A stretch of 64,000 nucleotides of DNA from Streptomyces sp. cf386 (GCF_900103585.1 NZ_FNHV01000007.1:164627-228626), one strand, 5' to 3'. Positions 30,436 to 39,247 are shown, counted from the stretch's first letter. The notes: generated by a model from the sequence alone, not told the origin. A program made the numbers and translations.

Positions 30436-32708
30436 GTGCCCGATTGTTCCAGACGTACGACGACGGACTTGCTGGCCGGGGTGTTGCTGGTGTCCGCGGT
30501 GGCGTCCAGCGGGACCAGGACGTTGGTCTCCGGGTAGTACGCGGCCGCGCAGCCCCGGGCCGTCGGATAGTGCACGACCCGGAAGCCGGGCGCCCGCCGC
30601 TCGATCCCGTCCTTCCACTCACTCACGAGGTCGACGTACGAGCCGTCGGCGATGTCGAGCCTTGCTGCGTCCTCGGGGTTGATCATGACGACCCGGCGGC
30701 CGTTCTTGATCCCTCGGTAGCGGTCGTCGAGGCCGTAGATCGTGGTGTTGTACTGGTCGTGCGAGCGCAGGGTCTGCAGCAGCAGCCGCCCCTCGGGCAC
30801 CGTCGGGTACTCGACCGGGGCCGCCGTGAAGTTGGCCTTGCCCGTCGCCGTCGGGAAGCGGCGCTCGTCGCGCGGGGCGTGGGGGAGTGTGAAGCCGCCG
30901 GGGTGGGCCACGCGCGCGTTGAAGTCCTCGAAGCCGGGGATCACGCGGGCGATACGGTCCCGGATCGTCCCGTAGTCCTTCTCGAACTCCTCCCAGGGCG
31001 TCAGGCTGCCCTCGCCCAGCACGCGGCGTGCCAGACGGCAGACGATCGCCGGTTCCGACAGCAGATGCGTGCTCGCGGGCTCCAGGCGCCCCCGGGAGGC
31101 GTGCACCATGCTCATGGAGTCCTCGACCGTCACGAACTGCTCGCCGCTGCCCTGGAGGTCGCGCTCGGTGCGGCCGAGCGTCGGCAGGATCAGGGCACGC
31201 GCACCGGTGACGGCATGGCTGCGGTTGAGCTTCGTCGACACATGCACGGTGAGCCGTGCGCGCCGCATGGCCGCCTCGGTGACGTCCGTGTCGGGCGTGG
31301 CGGAGACGAAGTTGCCGCCCATCGCGAAGAAGACCTTGGCCTCGCCGTCGCGCAGCGCGCGGATGGCCCGGACGACGTCGTAGCCGTGCTCACGCGGGGG
31401 CGCGAAGCCGAACTCCTTCTCCAAGGCGTCCAGGAACGCCGGGGCCGGCCTCTCGAAGATGCCCATCGTGCGGTCGCCCTGCACGTTCGAGTGACCGCGC
31501 ACCGGGCACACGCCCGCGCCCGGGCGGCCGATGTCTCCGCGCAGCAGAAGGAAGTTGACGACCTCGCGGATGGTCGGCACGGAGTGCTTGTGCTGGGTGA
31601 GGCCCATGGCCCAGCAGACGATGGTGCGCCGCGAGGCGAGGATCATCGCCATGGCCTTGTCGATGTCCGCGCGCGTGAGGCCGGTCGCGGTGAGCGTCTC
31701 GTCCCAGTCGGCGGCGCGGGCGGCCTCGACGAACTCCTCGTAGCCGTGGGTGTGGTCGCGGACGAACTCCTCGTCGACCGCTCCCTCCGTCTCGAGGATC
31801 AGCTTGTTGAGGAGGCGGAAGAGTGCCTGGTCGCCGCCGATGCGGATCTGCAGGAACAGGTCGGTGAGCGCGGCTCCCTTGAACATGCCGTGCGGGGTCT
31901 GCGGGTTCTTGAACCGCTCCAGGCCCGCCTCGGGCAGCGGGTTGACGCTGATGATCTTCGCGCCGTTGGCCTTGGCCTTCTCCAGGGCGGAGAGCATGCG
32001 CGGGTGGTTCGTGCCCGGGTTCTGACCGGCGACGATGATCAGGTCGGCCTTGTAGAGGTCCTCCAGCAGGACGCTGCCCTTGCCGATGCCGATGGTCTCG
32101 TTCAGCGCCGACCCCGACGACTCGTGGCACATGTTCGAGCAGTCGGGCAGGTTGTTGGTGCCGAGCTCGCGCGCGAAGAGCTGGTAGAGGAACGCGGCCT
32201 CGTTGCTGGTGCGGCCGGAGGTGTAGAAGACGGCCTCGTCGGGGGAGCCGAGGGCGGTGATCTCCTCGCCGATGATGTCGAAGGCGCGCTCCCAGGTGAC
32301 GGGCTCGTAGTGCGTGCCCCCCTCGGGGAGGAACATGGGATGCGTCAGCCGCCCCTGCTGTCCCAGCCAGTAACCGCTCCTGTTCGCGAGGTCGGCGACG
32401 GGGTGCGCGGCGAAGAACTCCGGGGTGACGCGGCGCAGGGTCGCCTCCTCGGCCACCGCCTTCGCGCCGTTCTCACAGAACTCCGCCTTGTGCCGGTGGT
32501 CCGGCTCCGGCCAGGCACACCCCGGGCAGTCGAAGCCGTCCTTCTGGTTGACGCTCAGCAGGGTCAGCATGGTCCGCTTCACGCCCATCTGCTGCTGTGC
32601 GATGCGCAGGGTGTGACCGATGGCCGGCAGCCCGGCAGCCGCGTGCTGCGGCTCGGCGACCTGCGGCGCGTCCTGAACCGGATCACCCTTGGGCGGCTTG
32701 GTGGCCAT
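30429..32708 (-). CDS. FdhF/YdeP-family molybdopterin oxidoreductase
   Basis: 759 residues. Early cysteines Cys61, Cys64 (FDCPGCAWPEP) and Cys78 (FCENGAK) are conserved in the YdeP branch. The bis-MGD domain includes SGRTSNEAAFLYQLFARELG, NNLPDCSNMCHESSGSAL, GQNPGTNHPRML and the C-terminal MINPEDAARLDIADGSYVDL. It is related to formate dehydrogenase alpha but lacks the full four-cysteine N-terminal cluster of FdhF. Members of the YdeP branch are linked to acid or redox stress; the substrate is unknown. GGGGAG before ATG 32708 sets the start. A TGTAC-N9-GTACA dyad is 18 nt upstream. No fdhD or other formate genes adjoin it. Confidence 0.88.
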   Translation of the reverse strand: MATKPPKGDPVQDAPQVAEPQHAAAGLPAIGHTLRIAQQQMGVKRTMLTLLSVNQKDGFDCPGCAWPEPDHRHKAEFCENGAKAVAEEATLRRVTPEFFAAHPVADLANRSGYWLGQQGRLTHPMFLPEGGTHYEPVTWERAFDIIGEEITALGSPDEAVFYTSGRTSNEAAFLYQLFARELGTNNLPDCSNMCHESSGSALNETIGIGKGSVLLEDLYKADLIIVAGQNPGTNHPRMLSALEKAKANGAKIISVNPLPEAGLERFKNPQTPHGMFKGAALTDLFLQIRIGGDQALFRLLNKLILETEGAVDEEFVRDHTHGYEEFVEAARAADWDETLTATGLTRADIDKAMAMILASRRTIVCWAMGLTQHKHSVPTIREVVNFLLLRGDIGRPGAGVCPVRGHSNVQGDRTMGIFERPAPAFLDALEKEFGFAPPREHGYDVVRAIRALRDGEAKVFFAMGGNFVSATPDTDVTEAAMRRARLTVHVSTKLNRSHAVTGARALILPTLGRTERDLQGSGEQFVTVEDSMSMVHASRGRLEPASTHLLSEPAIVCRLARRVLGEGSLTPWEEFEKDYGTIRDRIARVIPGFEDFNARVAHPGGFTLPHAPRDERRFPTATGKANFTAAPVEYPTVPEGRLLLQTLRSHDQYNTTIYGLDDRYRGIKNGRRVVMINPEDAARLDIADGSYVDLVSEWKDGIERRAPGFRVVHYPTARGCAAAYYPETNVLVPLDATADTSNTPASKSVVVRLEQSGTD

Positions 32709-32725
32709 CGCGCACTCCCCATTCA

Positions 32726-32744
32726 TGTACACGTGTGAGGTACA
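32726..32744. promoter_or_regulatory. TGTAC-N9-GTACA dyad upstream of the molybdoenzyme gene
   Basis: TGTAC at 32726-32730 and GTACA at 32740-32744 are inverted with a 9-nt spacer; the arms extend to 6 bp (ATGTAC/GTACAT). It lies 18 nt from the start codon on the minus strand. The same arm and spacer geometry occurs at 61799-61817. Confidence 0.45.
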
Positions 32745-32928
32745 TCTCCGATCCTCGCACGCGAGACCGATAACGGGGGCAGGGGGCCCGGCCCCCGCAC
32801 TCCCCATCCATGTCCTCCATGAACCCCCTCCGCGAACCGGTATCGCGAACCCCCTCCGCGCCCCTCTTCCCGGGGCCGCACCTCCCGGGGGGAACCGACT
32901 GTCAGTGGGGCGTGGCAGGATCGGGGGC

Positions 32929-35655
32929 GTGGCAGAGACAGCATCGAAGCAGACCGACAAGAACCCCGGCGGCAGCCGGCCGCGCCTGATGCTCATGGAC
33001 GGGCACTCGCTGGCCTACCGTGCGTTCTTCGCGCTGCCCGCGGAGAACTTCACGACCGCGACGGGCCAGCCGACGAACGCGATCTACGGCTTCGCGTCGA
33101 TGCTGGCCAACACCATTCGCGACGAGGCGCCCACCCACTTCGCCGTGGCGTTCGACGTGTCCCGCAAGACCTGGCGCTCCGCGGAGTTCACGGAGTACAA
33201 GGCGAACCGCTCCAAGACCCCGGACGAGTTCAAGGGCCAGGTCGAGCTGATCGGCGAGCTGCTGGACGCGATGCACGTCTCGCGGTTCGCGGTCGACGGT
33301 TTCGAGGCCGACGACGTGATCGCCACGCTGGCCACCCAGGCCGAGGCCGAGGGTTTCGAGGTGCTGATCGTCACCGGCGACCGCGACTCCTTCCAGCTGG
33401 TCAGCGAGCACACCACGGTGCTGTACCCGACCAAGGGCGTCTCCGAGCTGACCCGCTTCACCCCGGAGAAGGTTCTCGAGAAGTACGGATTGACGCCCGC
33501 CCAGTACCCCGACTTCGCGGCCCTGCGCGGCGACCCGTCCGACAACCTGCCGGGCATCCCGGGCGTCGGTGAGAAGACGGCCGCGAAGTGGATCAACCAG
33601 TTCGGCTCGTTCGCGGAGCTGGTCGAGCGCGTCGAGGAGGTCAAGGGCAAGGCCGGCCAGAACCTCCGCGACCACCTGGAGGCCGTCAAGCTCAACCGCC
33701 GGCTGACCGAGCTGGAGCGAGCCGTCGAGCTGCCCAAGACCGTCACCGACCTCGCACGCGCGCCCTATGACCGCAAGGCCGTCGCGATGATCCTGGACAC
33801 CCTGGAGATCCGTAACCCGTCCCTGCGCGAGCGGCTCTTCGGCGTCGACCCCGGAGCCGAGGAGGCCGAGACCACCCCGGTCACCACCGAGGGCGTGGAA
33901 CTGGACGGCACGGTGCTCGGCACCGGCGAGCTGGCCCCCTGGCTGGCCGAGCGCGGCGCCGAGGCCCTCGGCGTGGTCACCGTCGACACCTGGGCGCTCG
34001 GCACCGGCTCGGTCGCCGAGGTCGCCCTGGCCGCGGCCGACGGTGCGGCGGGCTGGTTCGACCCGTCGCAGCTGGACGAGGCCGACGAGAAGGCGTTCGC
34101 GGCCTGGCTGGCCGACGCCGACAAGCCGAAGGTCTTCCACAACGCCAAGGGCGCGATGCGGGTCTTCGCCGAGCACGGCTGGAGCATCGAGGGCGTCCGC
34201 ATGGACACCGCGCTCGCCGCCTACCTGGTCAAGCCGGGCCGCCGCTCCTTCGACCTGGACGCGCTGTCCCTGGAGTACCTCCACCGCGAGCTGGCCCCGG
34301 CCGCCGCGGCCGACGGTCAGCTGGCCTTCGGCGCGGACGACGGCGCCGAGGCCGAGGCGCTGATGATCCAGGCCCGCGCGGTCCTGGACCTGGGCGAAGC
34401 CTTCGAGAACCGCCTGGCGGAGGTCGGCGCGGCGGACCTGCTGCGGGACATGGAGCTGCCGACGTCCGCCCTGCTGGCCCGCATGGAGCGGCACGGCATC
34501 GCGGCGGACCGGGCCCACCTGGAGGCCATGGAGCAGATGTTCGCGGGCGCCGTGCAGCAGGCCGTGAAGGAGGCGCACGCGGCGGCCGGGCACGAGTTCA
34601 ACCTGGGCTCGCCCAAGCAGCTCCAGGAGGTCCTCTTCGGCGAACTCGCCCTGCCCAAGACGAAGAAGACGAAGACGGGCTACACGACGGACGCCGACGC
34701 CCTGGCCTGGCTCGCCGGCCAGACCGACAACGAGTTGCCGGTCATCATGCTCCGCCACCGCGAGCAGGCGAAGCTGCGCGTCACCGTCGAGGGCCTGATC
34801 AAGACGATCGCGACGGACGGCCGTATCCACACGACGTTCAACCAGACGGTCGCGGCGACCGGCCGCCTCTCGTCGACGGACCCGAACCTCCAGAACATCC
34901 CCGTCCGCACCGACGAGGGCCGGGCCATCCGCCGGGGCTTCGTGGTCGGCGAGGGCTTCGAGTCCCTGATGACCGCGGACTACAGCCAGATCGAACTGCG
35001 CGTGATGGCCCACCTCTCCGAGGACGAGGGCCTGATCGAGGCGTTCACCTCCGGCGAGGACCTGCACACCACGGCAGCCTCGCAGGTGTTCGCGGTGGAA
35101 CCCGCCGCCGTGGACGCGGAGATGCGCCGCAAGATCAAGGCGATGTCGTACGGCCTGGCCTACGGGCTCTCCGCCTTCGGCCTCTCCCAGCAGCTGAACA
35201 TCGACGCGGGCGAGGCCCGCGCCCTCATGGACGCCTACTTCGAGCGCTTCGGCGGCGTACGGGACTACCTGCGCCGCGCCGTCGACGAGGCACGGGCGAC
35301 GGGCTACACGGCGACACTCTTCGGCCGCCGCCGCTACCTCCCCGACCTCAACAGCGACAACCGCCAGCGCCGCGAGGCCGCCGAGCGCATGGCCCTCAAC
35401 GCCCCCATCCAGGGCACGGCGGCGGACATCGTCAAGATCGCCATGCTCAACGTCGACCGCGCCCTGCGCGAGCAGAACCTCACCTCCCGCATGCTCCTCC
35501 AGGTCCACGACGAAATCGTCCTGGAAATCGCCCCCGGCGAACGCGAGGCCGCGGAGGCCCTGGTCCGCCGAGAAATGTCCGACGCGGTCCACCTCACCGT
35601 CCCCCTGGGCGTCTCGGTGGGCGCGGGCCCGGACTGGGAGTCGGCGGCGCACTAG
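32929..35655 (+). CDS. polA: DNA polymerase I
   Basis: 908 residues from a GTG at 32929. The 5'-nuclease domain (residues ~20-310) has MLMDGHSLAYRAFFALP, GFEADDVIATLA and GDRDSFQL. The 3'-5' exonuclease-like domain is present but its first acidic motif reads VVTVDTWALG instead of DxE, so proofreading is probably lost, as in other actinobacterial and Taq-type enzymes. The polymerase domain has motif A TADYSQIELR (Asp684) and motif C VHDEIVLE (Asp861). It removes primers and fills gaps in replication and repair. Monocistronic, with a terminator after the stop. Confidence 0.97.
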   Translation: MAETASKQTDKNPGGSRPRLMLMDGHSLAYRAFFALPAENFTTATGQPTNAIYGFASMLANTIRDEAPTHFAVAFDVSRKTWRSAEFTEYKANRSKTPDEFKGQVELIGELLDAMHVSRFAVDGFEADDVIATLATQAEAEGFEVLIVTGDRDSFQLVSEHTTVLYPTKGVSELTRFTPEKVLEKYGLTPAQYPDFAALRGDPSDNLPGIPGVGEKTAAKWINQFGSFAELVERVEEVKGKAGQNLRDHLEAVKLNRRLTELERAVELPKTVTDLARAPYDRKAVAMILDTLEIRNPSLRERLFGVDPGAEEAETTPVTTEGVELDGTVLGTGELAPWLAERGAEALGVVTVDTWALGTGSVAEVALAAADGAAGWFDPSQLDEADEKAFAAWLADADKPKVFHNAKGAMRVFAEHGWSIEGVRMDTALAAYLVKPGRRSFDLDALSLEYLHRELAPAAAADGQLAFGADDGAEAEALMIQARAVLDLGEAFENRLAEVGAADLLRDMELPTSALLARMERHGIAADRAHLEAMEQMFAGAVQQAVKEAHAAAGHEFNLGSPKQLQEVLFGELALPKTKKTKTGYTTDADALAWLAGQTDNELPVIMLRHREQAKLRVTVEGLIKTIATDGRIHTTFNQTVAATGRLSSTDPNLQNIPVRTDEGRAIRRGFVVGEGFESLMTADYSQIELRVMAHLSEDEGLIEAFTSGEDLHTTAASQVFAVEPAAVDAEMRRKIKAMSYGLAYGLSAFGLSQQLNIDAGEARALMDAYFERFGGVRDYLRRAVDEARATGYTATLFGRRRYLPDLNSDNRQRREAAERMALNAPIQGTAADIVKIAMLNVDRALREQNLTSRMLLQVHDEIVLEIAPGEREAAEALVRREMSDAVHLTVPLGVSVGAGPDWESAAH

Positions 35656-35680
35656 CCTCCGGCGGTAGAGCCACATCCCG

Positions 35681-35715
35681 ATGCCGGGCCGGATTCCCAA
35701 CCGGCCCGGCATTTC
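35681..35715 (+). terminator. Terminator of polA
   Basis: A 12-bp perfect stem, ATGCCGGGCCGG at 35681-35692 with its complement at 35701-35712, an 8-nt loop and a following TTT. It lies 26 nt after the polA stop. Confidence 0.88.
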
Positions 35716-35751
35716 GGTGGGCCTACAGGGAGCGGAACTGCGACGCCCTGA

Positions 35752-35873
35752 AGGGGCGTGGGGAACTGCGCGACCAGCCACAACGAACCCGCAGCCCCAA
35801 GAATCACCGCAACCAGGCAGACGCTCAGGTAGTCAGCCACAACGAACCCGCAGCCCCGAAACCCACCGCAACC
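35752..35873. repeat. Interspersed Streptomyces-type repeat with internal duplication
   Basis: The core AGGGGCGTGGGGAACTGCGC starts at 35752 and continues through GACCAGCC; its reverse complement recurs, with two changes, at about 51135-51162. Behind it a 40-bp element (CAGCCACAACGAACCCGCAG...) is duplicated at 35775-35814 and 35834-35873; the first 24 bp of the copies are identical. This GGGGAACTGCGCGAC family is common in Streptomyces intergenic regions. Together with the polA terminator it fills most of the 318-nt gap before the next gene. Confidence 0.8.
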
Positions 35874-35973
35874 TCGGCACCCGCAGGGCCCCTGCCGAAC
35901 CCCCGGAGGGACCCGTCACTCACGTGGCCCCCGCAAAAGCGCCCCCACCCCCGCCGCCCGTAAGGATGCGGGC

Positions 35974-36378
35974 ATGGGTATACGCACGCTCAACCGCCGG
36001 ACGACCCCGGCACCGGCGAACGCGAACACCGAAGGCGACGCCCCTCTCGCAGCGCAGCCATCAACCCCACCCTTCGCCCCCGGGGCAGGCTCCGCCCGCA
36101 TCCCCACGGACCTGGTGACCACCCTGCGGCTCACGGCCACCACCGTCCGCCGCCGGGCCGCCCGCAGCGCACCGGGCTGGGCCGAGCTGACCCGCAGCTA
36201 CCTGGCCCTGGCCCGCACCTGGCTCCCACGATCCCGCCCCGTCCGCACCGTCACCGTGTTCGTGGCGACCGCCGGCGCCCTCACCGAGCCGCAGGACGGC
36301 TCGACTCCCGACCGGCGCCATCCACATCCGCACCGTCACCCCCACCACCAGGGCCCCGGACCGGACGCCACACCCTGA
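35974..36378 (+). CDS. Small basic protein, unknown function
   Basis: 134 residues from ATG 35974 with AAGGA upstream. The N-terminus MGIRTLNRRTTPAPANA and a middle segment PTDLVTTLRLTATTVRRRAA...WAELTRSYLALARTWLPR look conserved and helical; the tail is His/Pro/Arg-rich. No signal peptide, catalytic motif or known domain. The last 98 nt overlap tail-to-tail with the DUF4184 gene on the other strand, so the exact C-terminus deserves caution. Confidence 0.55.
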   Translation: MGIRTLNRRTTPAPANANTEGDAPLAAQPSTPPFAPGAGSARIPTDLVTTLRLTATTVRRRAARSAPGWAELTRSYLALARTWLPRSRPVRTVTVFVATAGALTEPQDGSTPDRRHPHPHRHPHHQGPGPDATP

Positions 36379-37153
36379 CCCCCACGCCGTACAGCAGCAA
36401 CCCCAGCACGAGCCCCGCGCCCGCCCCGAAGCACAGCGTCGGAATCAGCTCCCAGTACGCGGCGGTCGACCCCCAGTACTCCCACCAGCGCACCGCCCGC
36501 TGCACCGCCGCCACCGCGGCGATCCCGCCGATCACCGCACCGGCCGACCACCGGTCCCGTACCGACAGGACCGGAACCCCGACCGGCGAGGCCGCGGGAG
36601 TCCGCCGTAGCGCCACGACCACGAACGCGGCGATGACGGCCGCGGCGACCGCCGAACCGCCGTACTGCAGATACCAGTACAGCGGCGACCCCGCGATCTG
36701 CTCGCCCAGGACGGGAAACAGCCGCATCCCCCAGCGGTCGAGATGCGTGAACGCGTCCCACACGACATGCGTCAGCGAGCCGAGCACGGCCGAGACGTAC
36801 CAGCGCACCGCCAGTGAAGGACGTACGCGCGCGCGTGGCGCCCCGCAGCGCAGCAGCGTGGCCACCCGGACCTGGCGTCGCGCCGGCAGCAGCGCCACCA
36901 GCGGCTCGCGCAGCAGAAGCCACAGGCCCACCAGCGCCCAGGCGAGCACCACGTCGACGGTGAACACGCCCGCGAACGAGTGCGTGACATCGCCGAACTC
37001 CATCGCCTCGGGCAGGACACTCGCCGCGTAATAGGTCATGTCGGGAGAGAAGGAACCCGCCACCATGACGGCCGGTACCAGAATGCTTCGGCCGGTTCCG
37101 TCGGTGCGCACGGCGGGCAGTACGGCCGCCGCATGGCTGAGCGTGAACGGCAA
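36281..37153 (-). CDS. DUF4184 family membrane protein
   Basis: 290 residues. The start PFTLSHAAAVLPAVR and GSFSPDMTYYA, then GSLTHVVWDAFTHLDRWG, are the DUF4184 signature; the His/Asp pairs suggest a metal site as in YdjM-like membrane hydrolases. About six hydrophobic segments. The TTG at 37153 is chosen because AAGGAGCCCC precedes it on the minus strand and the family begins exactly there; an ATG at 37222 would add an unrelated leader. A 14-bp duplication lies 50-77 nt upstream. Function is unknown. Confidence 0.82.
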   Translation of the reverse strand: MPFTLSHAAAVLPAVRTDGTGRSILVPAVMVAGSFSPDMTYYAASVLPEAMEFGDVTHSFAGVFTVDVVLAWALVGLWLLLREPLVALLPARRQVRVATLLRCGAPRARVRPSLAVRWYVSAVLGSLTHVVWDAFTHLDRWGMRLFPVLGEQIAGSPLYWYLQYGGSAVAAAVIAAFVVVALRRTPAASPVGVPVLSVRDRWSAGAVIGGIAAVAAVQRAVRWWEYWGSTAAYWELIPTLCFGAGAGLVLGLLLYGVGVRVWRPVRGPGGGGDGADVDGAGRESSRPAAR

Positions 37154-37202
37154 CGGGGCTCCTTGTGCGGGGTGTTGAGGGGCCCGGTCGGCCCCGGTGA
37201 TC

Positions 37203-37230
37203 GGACAAGCCAGTATGGACAAGCCAGTAT
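37203..37230. repeat. Perfect 14-bp tandem duplication upstream of the DUF4184 gene
   Basis: GGACAAGCCAGTAT occurs twice without a gap, at 37203-37216 and 37217-37230. On the minus strand each copy supplies a CATACT hexamer, so it may duplicate a -10-like element of the DUF4184 promoter. Confidence 0.7.
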
Positions 37231-37314
37231 GAGGGACATCCGACGGAGAGCCCGGACGTGGCCAACCGGTAAATATCGGGCACCAACGGGTGCCCCTGCA
37301 AAGGAAGTTGTCGT

Positions 37315-37465
37315 AGGGTCGCCTGGGTCACCGTGCCGGGGGAACGCGGCCGAACAGATGAACAGCGAGGGAATGTGTGCCGCGAGGGCAACTGTCGCGG
37401 CAAGTCGATCGTCACTACAGGGGCGAGCGCGACACGGCGAGCCCGACAGACAGAGGCGGGCGCTC
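37315..37465 (+). ncRNA. Candidate ydaO/yuaA-type (c-di-AMP) riboswitch
   Basis: The leader of the transglycosylase gene contains GCCGGGGGAAC at 37335-37345 and, about 95 nt later, GAGCCCGACAGACAG at 37439-37453. These resemble the two conserved halves of the ydaO motif (CGGGGGAACC... and GAACCCGACAGCUAACC...). The gene class fits: ydaO elements are known upstream of actinobacterial cell-wall hydrolases. The match was made from memory without a covariance model; the boundaries are approximate. It occupies most of the 338-nt gap between 37154 and 37491. Confidence 0.45.
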
Positions 37466-37491
37466 GGGCGTCCACGGGAGGGGTCCATTTC

Positions 37492-39228
37492 ATGGCGGCG
37501 CAATTCGGCAGGCTCCGCAAGGGCGCGGTGAACACCACGGTCGCCGCGGTCGTGGTCGCGGCACTGGCCGCGTCCCAGGCTCCGGGAGTGACGACCGACG
37601 ACGCCGGCAGAAGAGTCACCACCGGAACCCAGCCCTCCGCGGACACCCCGGCCGAGGACAGCGCGACCGGCAACTCGCCGTACTACACCGACCTGCCGCC
37701 GCTCAACAGCCCCAGCCCCTCGCCGACCACCAGCACCCCCGTCACCCCGGGCGCCAGTGAGGCGGGCATCCCCGCGACCGTCCTCGACGCCTACAAGAAG
37801 GCCGAGACCGCGCTCCAGGAGGCCAAGCCGGGCTGCAACCTGCAGTGGCAGCTCCTCGCCGCGATCGGCAAGGTCGAGTCCGGCCAGGCCCGCGGCGGCC
37901 GTGTGGACGCGAACGGCAACACGCTCTCCCCGATCCTCGGCCCGCAGCTCAACGGCAACGGCTTCGCGAACATCAGCGACACCGACAACGGCGCCTACGA
38001 CGGGGACAGCTCCTACGACCGCGCCGTAGGCCCCATGCAGTTCATCCCCTCCACCTGGGCATGGGCCGGCCGCGACGGCAACGGCGACGGCGAGAGCAAC
38101 CCCAACAACATCTACGACGCCGCGCTCGCCGCCGGCCACTACCTCTGCCGCTACGGCTGGGACCTGTCCACCCAGGGCGACCTCGACCGCGCGATCCTCA
38201 GCTACAACAACTCGCAGGACTACCTCAACCTCGTCCTGTCGTGGCTGGAGTACTACCGCAAGGGCACCCACGAGATCCCGGACGGCACCGGCACCCTCCC
38301 GTCCGACCGCAGCGACGACACGGCGGGCGCGAGCCCGACGCCGACGACGCCCAGCACGCCGACGACCCCGTCGGCCCCTTCGTCACCGAGCAGCCCCAAG
38401 CCCGGTGACAACGGCGGCTCCACGAGCCCCGAGCCGACTCCGCCGAGCACGCCCCCGCCCGGCACGACGCCTCCCGCCCCCACTCCCACCGACATGGTGG
38501 ACCACCTGGAGGACGCGGGCACCGCCAAGCTCACCGCGATGGCGGGCGACACGTTCACCGAGAAGGTCAGCGCGCGGGCCGAGACCGACGCCGGCAAGGG
38601 CATCGCGAAGGTCCGGATCCGCTTCACCATCATCGGCGCGACCGACGCCACCTTCAGCACCGGCGAGAAGTACGCCACGACCCTCACCGGCAGCACCGGC
38701 GAGGCGGTGGCGCCCGCGCTGAAGGCGGGTGAGAACACGGGCGAGTTCGTCGTCCGCGCCACCGTCGTCGGCCGCACGATCGCCGGCCTCGACTACACGG
38801 CCACGGTCACCGAGCGCGCCGCCGACACCCTGACCCGCACCAGCGACACCGCGCTGACCTGCACCCCGGGCGGCGAGTTCGCCGACCAGGTCGAGGTGAA
38901 GGCGACCTACAAGGACGCCGTCGCGGACAAGGTCGCGGCCACCGTCACCCTCATCAAGTCGGCGGACGACCCGGCCGAGAACGACAAGGGCCCCTACTTC
39001 AAGGACGCCGACGGCAAGACCGTACGCACCCTGACCGGCCTGACCACCGACGACAAGGGCCTGCTCAAGCTGCCCAAGCTGTACGCCGACGACACCACCG
39101 GCACGTTCCTGCTCCGCATCAACACCGCGGGCGGCGCGACGCTGACCGTCGAGCTGAAGGTGGCGGCGGCCGAGACGTCGCCCAGTCCGACCCCGTCGGA
39201 TTCGGCGTCGGCGAGCCCGAGCGCATAG
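37492..39228 (+). CDS. Secreted lytic transglycosylase (SLT fold) with C-terminal Ig-like region
   Basis: 578 residues from ATG 37492, with GGGAGG upstream. The N-terminus is a signal or anchor segment (residues ~12-35). Residues ~95-260 are a soluble lytic transglycosylase domain: WQLLAAIGKVESGQARGG with the catalytic Glu, and YDRAVGPMQFIPSTWAWAG. A Pro/Thr/Ser linker (~275-345) follows. The C-terminal ~230 residues are beta-rich repeats (GDTFTEKVSARAETDAGKG, GEFADQVEVKATYKDAV) like Ig-type adhesion or wall-binding domains. It cleaves peptidoglycan outside the cell. A candidate c-di-AMP riboswitch precedes it. Confidence 0.88.
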   Translation: MAAQFGRLRKGAVNTTVAAVVVAALAASQAPGVTTDDAGRRVTTGTQPSADTPAEDSATGNSPYYTDLPPLNSPSPSPTTSTPVTPGASEAGIPATVLDAYKKAETALQEAKPGCNLQWQLLAAIGKVESGQARGGRVDANGNTLSPILGPQLNGNGFANISDTDNGAYDGDSSYDRAVGPMQFIPSTWAWAGRDGNGDGESNPNNIYDAALAAGHYLCRYGWDLSTQGDLDRAILSYNNSQDYLNLVLSWLEYYRKGTHEIPDGTGTLPSDRSDDTAGASPTPTTPSTPTTPSAPSSPSSPKPGDNGGSTSPEPTPPSTPPPGTTPPAPTPTDMVDHLEDAGTAKLTAMAGDTFTEKVSARAETDAGKGIAKVRIRFTIIGATDATFSTGEKYATTLTGSTGEAVAPALKAGENTGEFVVRATVVGRTIAGLDYTATVTERAADTLTRTSDTALTCTPGGEFADQVEVKATYKDAVADKVAATVTLIKSADDPAENDKGPYFKDADGKTVRTLTGLTTDDKGLLKLPKLYADDTTGTFLLRINTAGGATLTVELKVAAAETSPSPTPSDSASASPSA

Positions 39229-39247
39229 CCGCCGCGCAATCAGCCCC

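Noticed and set aside
30444..32738. 764-residue plus-strand frame opposite the molybdoenzyme gene
   Set aside because: Shadow frame; the minus strand carries all family motifs of the molybdopterin oxidoreductase.
32902..35781. 959-residue open frame antisense to polA
   Set aside because: Antisense of a high-GC gene with strong third-position bias; no domain motif. polA on the plus strand is certain.
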